Below are positions 36,251 to 44,700 of a stretch of 64,000 nt of DNA, piece by piece (within the stretch, counting starts at the first letter, position 1; the number at the start of each line of letters is the position of its first letter). The stretch lies in the NCBI GenBank assembly GCA_964527775.1, contig CAZGQS010000002.1, positions 1-64,000 of the forward strand. Direction: 5' to 3'. The notes below the pieces were generated by a model. It worked only from the letters and a program-made list of their open reading frames with translations. It ran no database searches and was not told the origin of the DNA. A program made the translations under genes and the position numbers. Source of the stretch: VMCP01 sp964527775 (lineage in GTDB: Bacteria; Bacteroidota; Bacteroidia; NS11-12g; UBA955).

Positions 36251-36694
36251 ATGAGAGTGTATTTAAAATCTACTGTGATCCTTTTCTTGGGATTGTCAAT
36301 GTTAATTTTCAGTTCATGCGGAAAGGATAAGCCTGAGGTAAAACCAAGCATTTTGGGGAAGTGGGATCTGCTTTCAATCAAAGGTGATTACTTCATTCAC
36401 TCAACCAATAAGTTGATTGGCTCTGAGGAAGAAACCTATTTACCTGATGAAACGGTTCTTGAATTTAATTCGAGTAATCAAGTGTTGATTTATGAGAGTG
36501 GCTTTGTTGAAGATGTATTTAATTATACATATGAGAATAATAAGTTAATATTTAAGTATGATTTGACAGGTTCGGATAGTGATACTTTTTTTGTGTCATC
36601 ATTGAATAATACTCAGTTGATTTTCAAAGGAATTGAGATAGACACAAGCGAAGACTTTAGATCAGAATCCACTTTTAATTTGAAACGGAAATAA
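36251..36694 (+). CDS. lipocalin-like lipoprotein
   Basis: The 147-residue lipoprotein has a signal peptide ending in lipobox IFSSC. The mature part begins with ILGKWDLLSIKGDYF, the GxW strand typical of lipocalin-like domains of Bacteroidota lipoproteins, followed by a run of short beta strands (VLEFNSSNQVLIYESG, FNYTYENNKLIFKYD, TQLIFKGIEI). Ligand and function are unknown. It stands alone between the heptamer repeat and the next promoter. Confidence 0.7.
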   Translation: MRVYLKSTVILFLGLSMLIFSSCGKDKPEVKPSILGKWDLLSIKGDYFIHSTNKLIGSEEETYLPDETVLEFNSSNQVLIYESGFVEDVFNYTYENNKLIFKYDLTGSDSDTFFVSSLNNTQLIFKGIEIDTSEDFRSESTFNLKRK

Positions 36695-36699
36695 TGGCT

Positions 36700-36707
36700 T
36701 ACCTTTG
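36700..36707 (+). promoter_or_regulatory. TAnnTTTG promoter box for the gene at 36716
   Basis: TACCTTTG lies 8 bp before the ATG. Confidence 0.6.
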
Positions 36708-36715
36708 GAGCCGCT

Positions 36716-37966
36716 ATGAAGAAATTCTCTATTATTCTTTTGGCAGGAATGTTGTTTACTTCGGTTTCTGCTCAAAACATCAAATCAGAAAAGGTTACTT
36801 ATACTTACGTTAAGCTTCCTACCAATCCTGTTAAACCTAAGCCCGCCTCTTATTATTCTCAAATTCAGTCTGGAGCTGAATCTATCAATGCTGAATTAAA
36901 GTCAAGATACGAAACTGATTTGAATCAGGCCGAAAATGAATATCAAGAGGCACAAAACAATTATCAAGCTAACTTGAAGGCTGCGGATGAGCAGTATTTG
37001 AAAGAAATGGAAGAATACAACAACAAATCAATGGCCAAGAAGTTGGTTGAGAAGCAATTGTTGAATGAAAATACCAAGCCAGTAAAGCGATATGTACCAA
37101 CTCCAAGTAAGAAATATGTTCCTGAGCCTAAATATGCTACTGCTCATGATGTGAGTACATTGGCTGCGACGTATTTGAAATTGGATGGATTTAACCGCGC
37201 AGAAGGAAGTGAGTTGAATTACTTGGTAACTATGGAAACGTTTGAGTTTTCTCAGCCAAAAGTAGTTTCAGAGGTTAGAAAAGAATCTACAGTTGCTAAC
37301 GGGAAATCTACAAGTTACGATGTAACCTATTATCACTTGGAGTTTGAATATCGTTTGCCAATGACAGTAAAAGTGACTCGAAACGGAAGTGAAGTTTATT
37401 TAGAGAATCCAGCCAAATTGCAGGAGTTTGCTAAATACAAAGGTTCTGAAGTAAAGAGTTATCCTTCAACTGATGTAACAGTATTGGTGAAGAATCTTGA
37501 GCAGCAAGTGCTTAAGGAGAACCTTAATTACGTAAACCACTTGGTGAATGATCGTTTGGGATTTGAAAATACAGAACGCAAAACCACCATAGATTATGTG
37601 AAGGATAAAAAGGGTGAGTATGCTGATCTTACAGAAGCATATAATTTGTCAAACATGGCTTATAATATGCTAGGTAAAACCGATGATCAAGCTAAAGCTA
37701 AATTGGAACAAGCCGTTACTCTCTGGAATAAAGCTTTAGGTGAATCAGATTTATTGGATAAAAAAGCGAGAATTGATAAGAAGGTAACTGCTTCTTTGTG
37801 TTTCAATTTGTTGGAAGCCTATTTCGTTTTGAGAAATGCCGATGAAGGTGAGAAAATTTTAAACATGATGAACAAGATGGATTTGTCTAGAAGCGACGCT
37901 AAGTTGCGTGATAATTATGCTCAAGAGTTTATTGACTTGCGCATGCGAATTATTGCTAATCAGTAA
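36716..37966 (+). CDS. uncharacterised exported protein with charged coiled-coil region
   Basis: The 416-residue protein has a signal peptide ending SVSA-Q. A highly charged heptad-like region (about 45-110: ELKSRYETDLNQAENEYQEA, then LKAADEQYLKEMEEYNNKS) is probably coiled coil. A lysine/proline linker follows (KPVKRYVPTPSKKYVPEPK), then a mixed domain and helical repeats near the end (LTEAYNLSNMAYNMLGK through MMNKMDLSRSDAKLRDNYAQEF) that look TPR-like. No known enzyme motif is seen. It is a single-gene unit with its own promoter box and terminator. Confidence 0.75.
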   Translation: MKKFSIILLAGMLFTSVSAQNIKSEKVTYTYVKLPTNPVKPKPASYYSQIQSGAESINAELKSRYETDLNQAENEYQEAQNNYQANLKAADEQYLKEMEEYNNKSMAKKLVEKQLLNENTKPVKRYVPTPSKKYVPEPKYATAHDVSTLAATYLKLDGFNRAEGSELNYLVTMETFEFSQPKVVSEVRKESTVANGKSTSYDVTYYHLEFEYRLPMTVKVTRNGSEVYLENPAKLQEFAKYKGSEVKSYPSTDVTVLVKNLEQQVLKENLNYVNHLVNDRLGFENTERKTTIDYVKDKKGEYADLTEAYNLSNMAYNMLGKTDDQAKAKLEQAVTLWNKALGESDLLDKKARIDKKVTASLCFNLLEAYFVLRNADEGEKILNMMNKMDLSRSDAKLRDNYAQEFIDLRMRIIANQ

Positions 37967-37985
37967 TTAATGTTTAGTTTTTTAT

Positions 37986-38012
37986 AAAAAGGCCACCTTG
38001 AGTGGCCTTTTT
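37986..38012 (+). terminator. intrinsic terminator
   Basis: The stem GGCCAC/GTGGCC with loop CTTGA is flanked by A5 and T5, 20 bp after the stop of the preceding gene. Confidence 0.9.
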
Positions 38013-38100
38013 GTTGAACTTTTTAAGTTATTGCTTGCTCGTGAAAATAAAATGACATTGATTTTTTGCTAAAAATAGTTTCTGATTGTTGCTTTGGTGT

Positions 38101-39669
38101 ATGAAAAGATATTTTTATGTGATTTTAACTGTTCTAATAGGATTTATAGGTAGTTCGAATGCTCAATTTTTAGATTCCACATGGGGCATTACCTGTTACA
38201 CCAACAAATTTGATCCAACGTTTATTTTTAAATCAAACAAAATAGATACTTGTGTTACCTCTATAGACATAAAGGTTACATATAAAGGTAAGCCTACCTA
38301 CGCTTATTGGAGCGATGGACTTTCTGCTATCGATCGTACAATTAATTATTCAGGTACTTTTCAATTGTATCTATTTGATTCAGCAAATTGCGTTGATTCA
38401 ACAGTTAAATTACAAGTAACTCTGAAAGGCGGTACTATTTATACTTATACTGACAACGGTTCCAAAGAAGTTACGATTTGTGAAGGTAACAGTACTAATT
38501 TATATGCCTATCACAACGAAGAGATTGTATGGAATACAGGAGAAACAAGTTCAAACATTTTGGTTGCAAAAGCAGGTATGTATTTTGCAAAAACAAAATC
38601 AAGTAAGTCTTGTGTTACCGTTTCAGATACAATTACGGTTAAAGTAGTTACTCCGAAAAGGCTTTCAGTAAAGGTTACTGGTAAAACCGATTTTTGTTAT
38701 GGGGATTCTTGTATTTTGGAAGTGAACACCACTGATTCGAATATTTATTGGTTCCCCTATTACACTTACGGAAAAAAGATTGTGGCCAAACAGTCAGGTA
38801 TCTACACCGTCTACTACAAAGACCCAACCTACGGATGCGGCACTTTTTCAGATTCGGTTATTGTCAATGTAAAAACTCCTCAATTGTTTTCAATATGTAT
38901 GGTTACCAATGATAGCGCTACAGGAAAAAACAAAATTGTTTGGAAACCGCAAAGTTGGGTAACTAAGTATACAATATTTAGAGAGACTAATGTATCTGGT
39001 GAATTTGAGTTGATTGGTGAATTAAAAGGGTCATCTAATGAGTTTTTCATTGATACAACATCTAAGCCTAGAACCCGTGCTTATACTTACTATGTTGATG
39101 CTTTTGATTCTTGCGGTAATTCAGCTATCGAAAATCAGTATTACAGACACACTACGTTGCATTTGACTGCAAGCTTGGGTGTTACGGGCGAAAATAATTT
39201 GAACTGGAGCGATTATTGGGGGATTTATCCAATCAATACCTATAATATCTACAGAAGTAACCAAGGTGGAGCATTTAAAAAGATTGCTTCTGTAAGTGCA
39301 TCTGTTAAGTCTTTTTCAGACTACGAAGCTCCTTCAGGAACCAATAGATATAAAATAGGTATTGACGCGGTTACCGATTGCAATGCAGCTAAGGAAGAAT
39401 TGAATTCCAACATTGTTGCATTTGGAATCTTGGCTGATGAAGATTTGAACATAAATACCTTAAGTTTGTCTCCAAATCCTGCACAAAATACCGTTAGAAT
39501 TAATGGTTTGAGTGGTTTGAATGCCATTAAGATTTACACTGCTGCTGGTGTTTTAGTTCAGGAGAATACCGTTTTTGATGGAACAGACATTTCTATTGAG
39601 TCATTAACTAGCGGTTTATACTTGATTCAAGTAGAAAATATAGGAATTTTAAAATTAATAAAGGAATAA
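38101..39669 (+). CDS. T9SS-exported Ig/fibronectin-like repeat protein
   Basis: The 522-residue protein has a signal peptide ending GSSNA-Q. Several cysteine-containing Ig-like repeats follow, of the type DSVxVNVKTP and SGxYxVYYKDPTxGC, common in gliding-associated and adhesin-like Bacteroidota proteins. Two fibronectin-III-like domains with FRETN-type and YNIYRSNQGGAFKKI strands come next. The last 75 residues (LSLSPNPAQNTVRIN on) form a T9SS sorting domain. No catalytic motif is present, so an adhesin or matrix role is inferred. ATG 38101 is preferred because the signal peptide starts there. Confidence 0.82.
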   Translation: MKRYFYVILTVLIGFIGSSNAQFLDSTWGITCYTNKFDPTFIFKSNKIDTCVTSIDIKVTYKGKPTYAYWSDGLSAIDRTINYSGTFQLYLFDSANCVDSTVKLQVTLKGGTIYTYTDNGSKEVTICEGNSTNLYAYHNEEIVWNTGETSSNILVAKAGMYFAKTKSSKSCVTVSDTITVKVVTPKRLSVKVTGKTDFCYGDSCILEVNTTDSNIYWFPYYTYGKKIVAKQSGIYTVYYKDPTYGCGTFSDSVIVNVKTPQLFSICMVTNDSATGKNKIVWKPQSWVTKYTIFRETNVSGEFELIGELKGSSNEFFIDTTSKPRTRAYTYYVDAFDSCGNSAIENQYYRHTTLHLTASLGVTGENNLNWSDYWGIYPINTYNIYRSNQGGAFKKIASVSASVKSFSDYEAPSGTNRYKIGIDAVTDCNAAKEELNSNIVAFGILADEDLNINTLSLSPNPAQNTVRINGLSGLNAIKIYTAAGVLVQENTVFDGTDISIESLTSGLYLIQVENIGILKLIKE

Positions 39670-39729
39670 GGTTTTCTCTTATTTCCTCGTTTTGAAGCAA
39701 ACGCGAGAATTTGGCTTTGCTGAGATTAA

Positions 39730-39933
39730 TTCGTTTCTGCTTTCGTTTTTATTAGGTATTCGGTTGATTCCAGGCTGATTGGAGAGGGCATTTTCGAATA
39801 CATCAGTGAGCATTTCCAGGAGAAGGAAGGCGGATACGTTGTTGGCAGAATCATATTGAGTAAATTACGAGCAGTAAGTGAGATATTCCACAACGATGTT
39901 GGAGTGGTGCTTTTTGCAAATCAAAACGGATGA
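39730..39933 (+). pseudogene. decayed coding fragment of unknown family
   Basis: An open frame without ATG, GTG or a credible initiator encodes a protein-like stretch including RLIGEGIFEYISEHFQEKEG, YVVGRIILSKLRAVSEIFHN and DVGVVLFANQNG, followed by stop. Amphipathic spacing and composition look like real protein rather than random sequence. I cannot name the family. It lies directly upstream of the toxin-antitoxin pair and may be the 3' remnant of a deleted gene. Confidence 0.4.
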
Positions 39934-39965
39934 ATTTTAGTCAATTTATTTTGACGTATAAAAAT

Positions 39966-39973
39966 TATATTTG
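39966..39973 (+). promoter_or_regulatory. TAnnTTTG promoter box for the toxin-antitoxin pair
   Basis: TATATTTG lies 6 bp before ATG 39980. The partly symmetric TTGACGTATAAAAATTATA just upstream may hold the antitoxin operator, but no clean palindrome is seen. Confidence 0.5.
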
Positions 39974-39979
39974 TACGTC

Positions 39980-40243
39980 ATGGGTGAATATAAATTAACA
40001 TTGCGTGTCTCAAACGAAGTAGCAGAGAAAGGAAAACTCTATGCTAAGCGTCATAAAACGAGTTTGTCTAAACTTGTTGAAGACAAGTTATTAGAGTTAT
40101 TGAATGAAGAAGCGCCGGAAATGAGGATAAATATATCCGATGACTTGATTTTTTTAAAAGGGTTGGTAAAAGATTTAGACACAGATCAAAGCCGATGGGA
40201 AAATATGGAAGCTCGAATTTTGAGAAATGGTCATGCGGATTAG
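39980..40243 (+). CDS. DUF6364/CopG-like antitoxin (VapB-type)
   Basis: The 87-residue protein has an RHH-like N-terminus (YKLTLRVSNEVAEKGKLYAKRHKTSLSKLVEDKL) that should dimerise and bind operator DNA. Its acidic C-terminal half (LVKDLDTDQSRWENMEARI) probably wraps the toxin. The toxin gene starts inside its last codons. ATG 39980 fits the promoter box. Similar architecture is seen in the partnerless protein at 35838-36116, but the sequences are clearly different. Confidence 0.8.
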   Translation: MGEYKLTLRVSNEVAEKGKLYAKRHKTSLSKLVEDKLLELLNEEAPEMRINISDDLIFLKGLVKDLDTDQSRWENMEARILRNGHAD

Positions 40244-40649
40244 GATATTTTTAGACACCAATATATTGTCTGATTTGTTTTTGGATCGACGTCCTTATTC
40301 TGATCATACCTTGTTGCTTTTGAATAGTTCAAAAGATAAAGGTTGGGAATTGTCATGCTCTGCTCTCACAGTTGCTAACTTATTGTATTTAATGAGGAGG
40401 TTAGATGACTCAATAAAGCAAAAAGCCTTAAGAATTATTCAACAATATATAGTCATTCTTGATTTAAAAGCAGAGCATCTCATTGGAGCAATGTCATTGT
40501 ACAGTAATGATGTTGAAGATGCAATTCAAATGCAAGTGGCAATTGAAAATAACCAAGACTATATCATTACAAGAGATTTGAAAGGATTTCTCAATTCTCC
40601 AATAGAAGTAAAAACCTTGGTGGAGTTTCTAGGGTTTGAAAGTGAATAG
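40233..40649 (+). CDS. PIN-domain toxin (VapC-like ribonuclease)
   Basis: The 138-residue protein has PIN acidic residues in FLDTNILSDLF at the start, and VEDAIQMQVAIENNQDYIITRDLKGF near residue 95-120. These supply the Asp/Glu set that binds Mg2+ for RNA cleavage. VapC toxins cut tRNA or rRNA to halt translation when the antitoxin is lost. It overlaps the antitoxin gene by 11 bp (ATG 40233; ATG 40227 would add two residues), the usual type II arrangement. Confidence 0.88.
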   Translation: MRIRIFLDTNILSDLFLDRRPYSDHTLLLLNSSKDKGWELSCSALTVANLLYLMRRLDDSIKQKALRIIQQYIVILDLKAEHLIGAMSLYSNDVEDAIQMQVAIENNQDYIITRDLKGFLNSPIEVKTLVEFLGFESE

Positions 40650-40677
40650 AGGATCTTAAAATTCCACGAGAATACTT

Positions 40678-41235
40678 TCACAATTCATCACTCCCTTTTT
40701 CGTAACCTTCGTAGTAGTAAGATTGTTCGATTCCCTTGAAAATTATTTCACGGTTATTGACGTCATCAGTTAGGTTTGAGTAAAGTAATGTTCGAAGCTC
40801 TAAGTCGTTAATTGGACTGCGTTCCATGGCTTGGAGGTATAGAGTTTTATCGACAAACTGCCAGTTTACTACTTTTTTTAACTTATCTTTTAGAAGCAAA
40901 TCGAGCCAAATACGCATGGTTCTACCGTTGCCTTCCATGAACGGATGAGCAATGTTCATTTCAACATATTTACCAATAATTTCCTCGAAAGTGCTTTCTG
41001 GCATCTGCTCAACTTTTTTAAGTGCTTCTTCCAGATATAAAACTGTTGCAAATCGAAAGCCACCCTTAGAGATATTTTGGGTTCTAATTCGGCCAGCGAA
41101 ATTGTAAAGTCCTTCAAACAAATATTTATGGATTTGAATTAATCCATTGGTAGTTCCTATTTCAATCTTGTTGATGTCGCCAGATTCAAATAGTTTGTAG
41201 GCTTTTACTAAACTTTCTTTGTCCAAATTTTTCAT
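40678..41235 (-). CDS. Fic family AMP-transferase, class III (C-terminal inhibitory motif)
   Basis: The 185-residue single-domain Fic enzyme should transfer AMP to target proteins. The catalytic loop is HPFMEGNGRTMR starting at H97. Near the C-terminus, SYYYEG (172-177) matches the [S/T]xxxE[G/N] inhibitory motif. Its place at the end and the overall resemblance to Neisseria meningitidis NmFic put it in class III, which self-inhibits through tetramer-dependent autoregulation and targets DNA gyrase in NmFic. No separate antitoxin gene is present. It lies between the VapBC-like pair and the ssrA 3' end. Confidence 0.93.
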   Translation of the reverse strand: MKNLDKESLVKAYKLFESGDINKIEIGTTNGLIQIHKYLFEGLYNFAGRIRTQNISKGGFRFATVLYLEEALKKVEQMPESTFEEIIGKYVEMNIAHPFMEGNGRTMRIWLDLLLKDKLKKVVNWQFVDKTLYLQAMERSPINDLELRTLLYSNLTDDVNNREIIFKGIEQSYYYEGYEKGSDEL

Positions 41236-41275
41236 GGGCGAAATTACTTATATTACTGAAAATAATACAATAAGG

Positions 41276-41648
41276 TGGAGTTGGGGGGAATCGAACCCCC
41301 GTCCGGAGATGCGAAAGCTGGCGCTTTCTACAGGTTTAGAACTAGATTGGTTTTCGAGCAATTCTAGGCTCCGTTCTTGCCTTTAAATTGCCTTAGCGAA
41401 CTTTATAATGCAAGTGGTCATTCGCAACCCCTTATGCATACCCGTGCAGGTCGATTGCCTCTGATAGACTTCGGCACGAGTCAAGAAGTCTGAGACAAAT
41501 GGCACAATGCTAATCGCTCGGATTAAGCAGCCATGGCGTAGTTATTTTCGCCTCTTAATGGTTTGAAAGTTCAGATTTGGGTGCAACACTTACAACGCAC
41601 CACCTGCTTACACCGCGTTCATTCATCCCGTCAATTCCGATCAACCCC
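41276..41648 (-). ncRNA. ssrA: tmRNA (SsrA), one-piece
   Basis: This 373-nt tmRNA rescues stalled ribosomes. The tRNA-like part pairs 5' GGGGTTG with 3' CAACTCC, and the T-arm GGGGG-TTCGATT-CCCCC is intact. The discriminator is A, followed by CC then T, so the full CCA is not encoded. The tag reading frame runs 41552 to 41523 and encodes GENNYAMAA then TAA, matching the GENNYALAA-like tags of Bacteroidota with Met in place of Leu. The surrounding sequence can fold pseudoknots, not traced here. A long reading of the gene at 41725 starting inside ssrA is wrong. Confidence 0.96.
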
Positions 41649-41659
41649 TAACGCGACTA

Positions 41660-41667
41660 CAAAAATA
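41660..41667 (-). promoter_or_regulatory. TAnnTTTG promoter box for ssrA
   Basis: TATTTTTG on the minus strand lies 11 bp before the mature 5' end of tmRNA. The extra bases are probably the 5' leader removed by RNase P. Confidence 0.55.
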
Positions 41668-41699
41668 CATAAAAATTCCCTATTTATCTTGTATTTTCG

Positions 41700-41707
41700 T
41701 AGCTTTG
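41700..41707 (+). promoter_or_regulatory. TAnnTTTG promoter box for the beta-helix gene at 41725
   Basis: TAGCTTTG lies 17 bp before ATG 41725 and is divergent to the ssrA promoter. Confidence 0.55.
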
Positions 41708-41724
41708 AACGACTTCCCGCCGTA

Positions 41725-44700
41725 ATGATCACCCTTAATAATCTTCGGTTTCTTATTATTCTTCCCTTTCTGTTTCATTCAGTACTGTTTTCTGCTACTC
41801 GCTATGTAACATCTAATAGCACTTCTAGCAGTGGTGGTTTGGCCTACGAGATTGCGCAAGCATCCAGTGGTGATGTTGTAGAAATCCAAAATAACATAGT
41901 AATTTCAGCTCAAATAAGCATTTCCAAAACCATAACCATAAACGGAAATGGAAATAGCATTTCCGTACAAACTCCGGGAGTTGACGATAACGGTGTAAAT
42001 AACACATCGCCTTCTACCCATAGATTGTTCTCTGTAACAGGAAACAGCATTACAGTTACTTTGAACAATATTAGGCTCAGAGGGGGCGATATTATGGGAG
42101 GTTGTATCTACAATACAGCCAAAGATTTGGTTCTTAATCGCGTCATACTTTCTAACGGCCGTAATTCAATGCCTGGTGCACCTCAATATAGTCAAGGTGG
42201 CGGTGCAATTCATAATGCAGGCGGTACAATTTACATGAATGAATGTCAGCTTATTCGTAATTCTGCAGGATTTGGTGGCGGATTTGTGAATAATGGCGGA
42301 ACAATGTATGTGGAACAAACTACTTTCGCAGAGAATCGTTCTGAAATATCTAATGGCGGGGGTGGAGGATGTGAAAATAAAAGCGGAGGTACTTTGGTGC
42401 TTAATAATTGTACATTTTCTAACAATAAGAGTACAGAAAGAGGTGGAGGTATTAATAACAATGGCAGTGGTTCAAAGGTGTATGTTCTAAATTCAACGTT
42501 TACAGGAAATGTAGCTTATGGATCTACTTATGGCGGTGCCTTAGATAACAGATCTGACGCTTTAGTGTTGAATTGTATTTTTGCCTACAATTATTCAATT
42601 ACCAGCGGAAACTTTAGCAGCCCTACGAGTTATAGACTCGATGACTTTTCTAGTCCAGGTGGAAATGGAACTCAAACTTATTACAGTATATATCATGCTT
42701 CTGTAAATTCATTTTTAACAGGTAGTAACGGTAATATTCCATATGGTGGTGACCCTGATGGATCTGATAATGATATTTTTGCCGGTGGTATTTATACCAA
42801 AATAACTGACGGTACAGGTAGTGAAATTGGTACAGCCAAAGTATTTCAACCATATTTGGTGAGTAATTTGACCAAAACGGCAACCCTTCAATTGGGCAGT
42901 TTTCCCAATCAATCATCCAACAAAGGTGTAGTAACCGGTTTCACCCCAGGAAATGGTACCATTTCAATTGGGTATAAAAACCCTTCAACAGGAAGTTGGG
43001 TTAACCTACTTAATTCTGCAGCTTCAAACAATGTGGTTACCGTTGACCAACTTGACTCAACTCGAAGCAATACGCCAACGCGCGGATCTGTAGAAACAGA
43101 AATCAATACGGTTTATATGTTAAAAGTATTGAAAGGCACCAATGGTTCATCTACCGGCGGTTCGCTTTACGGTGATATTTACGAATCAGGTGAGCAGGTT
43201 ACATTGACGGCTTTCCCTAATACAGGATACAGATTTAGTTATTGGAAGAACGTAAATTCAGGCAATTCAGTTTCAACATCCAATCCCTGGACACTTACAA
43301 TTACCAAAGATTCAACCGTTGAACCTGTTTTTGTTACTTCTACAAATTATTCAGTAACGTATATTGGCAATAATCAAACCAACGGAAATGCTCCCAGTGT
43401 GCAAAGTTTTACAACTGGTGGTTCCGTAACATTGTCAGGCAAAAATACGCTTTATAAGGACGAGTATTATTTTAATGGATGGAATACGAATGCTACAGGT
43501 ACGGGTACAAATTTTTCTCCAGGCACTGTATATTCAACAAGCAGTAACTTGACATTGTATGCAGTTTGGGTACCATATGTTAAATATTACGTTAAATCAG
43601 GTTCTACTTCTAGTTTAAATGCTACCAGTAGTTGGTCAGGTACTAAAGATGGAACCGGTGGGTCTCCAACTAATTTTGCTAATGATAAAATATTCATTTT
43701 ATCCAATACTGCAGGTTCTACCTCATTTACAACCGGTGGAACATGGACGGTAGAAGGTGCTGTGCAAATTCCGGTGGGTGCAACTTTAAATATTAGCTCA
43801 AATACCACAACTACTTTTTCTAACGATGTCACCAATGAAGGCGTTATTATTGGTGGTTCTGGATCTACATTGGTTTTAGACGGAACGGATATGCAATTTG
43901 TTGGTGGTAGAAATCAGTTAATTAATTTGGTTTGCGATAATTCTGCTGGGATTACTTTTACTGATTCTACTGACATTTACGAGTCTTTGGAATTACTTCA
44001 AGGAACGTTATTTCCTGGAAATAAATTTACATTTAAGAGTAACGCTACAAAAACGGCTATTTTAAAACCAGTGGTTAATGGAGCATCCGTTTCTGGAAAT
44101 GTTACTGTGGAACGATATTTTCCAGCTAAAAGAGCTTATAGATTGGTTTCTTCGGCAGTATCAAGTTCAGGTTCTATTCGAGAAAATTGGCAGGAAGCTG
44201 GAAGAACAAAATCTGGATTGGGAACCCATATCACCGGCTCTACCAACGGTGCCGATGGTTTGGATGCAACCTTAACTGGAAATACTTCTCTTTTTGTATA
44301 CAACAACTCATCTTCAAGTTGGGTTGCATTGACCAATACCAGTGTTACTAAATTAAATAGAAATACTCCTTATCGTCTAATGATTAGGGGAGATCGAACA
44401 GTAAGTTTAGCAACCAATACACCGCCGCCAACAAATACTATTTTAAGAGCCAAGGGAACCTTAGGCATAGGTACAATCAATATGCTCATGGGGAATCAGG
44501 GCTCCGGCGATAACCTGTTTGTTGCTAATCCGTATCAGTCTCCAGTTGATTTAAATACTGTGGTCACTTCCTCTTCTAAAATTGATAATGATGTTTGGTT
44601 TTGGGACCCTCAATTATCTACTAGAGGAGCCTATGTTTCTGTTGACGTCTCAACAAATACTACCACCAATAGTTCATCTGCGGCAAATAAATTCTTGCAG

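Larger units (their letters stand above)
39670..39979. other. intergenic region with a start-less open frame
   Basis: This 310-bp gap has no gene with a start codon. The first 60 bp hold nothing I can assign. From 39730 a + frame stays open for 67 codons to a TGA at 39931-39933, and its translation looks protein-like. A promoter box for the next gene lies at 39966-39973. Confidence 0.6.

Noticed and set aside
39670..41275. Confirmed integrative element at ssrA
   Set aside because: No integrase gene and no duplicated ssrA end were found, so it is kept only as a hypothesis.
41563..41724. N-terminal extension of the beta-helix gene
   Set aside because: It runs through ssrA and its 5' region; the signal peptide starts at ATG 41725 after a promoter box.
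42181..42480. GGN-rich stretch as a DNA tandem repeat
   Set aside because: It is explained by glycine/asparagine turns of the beta-helix protein and shows no fixed DNA unit.
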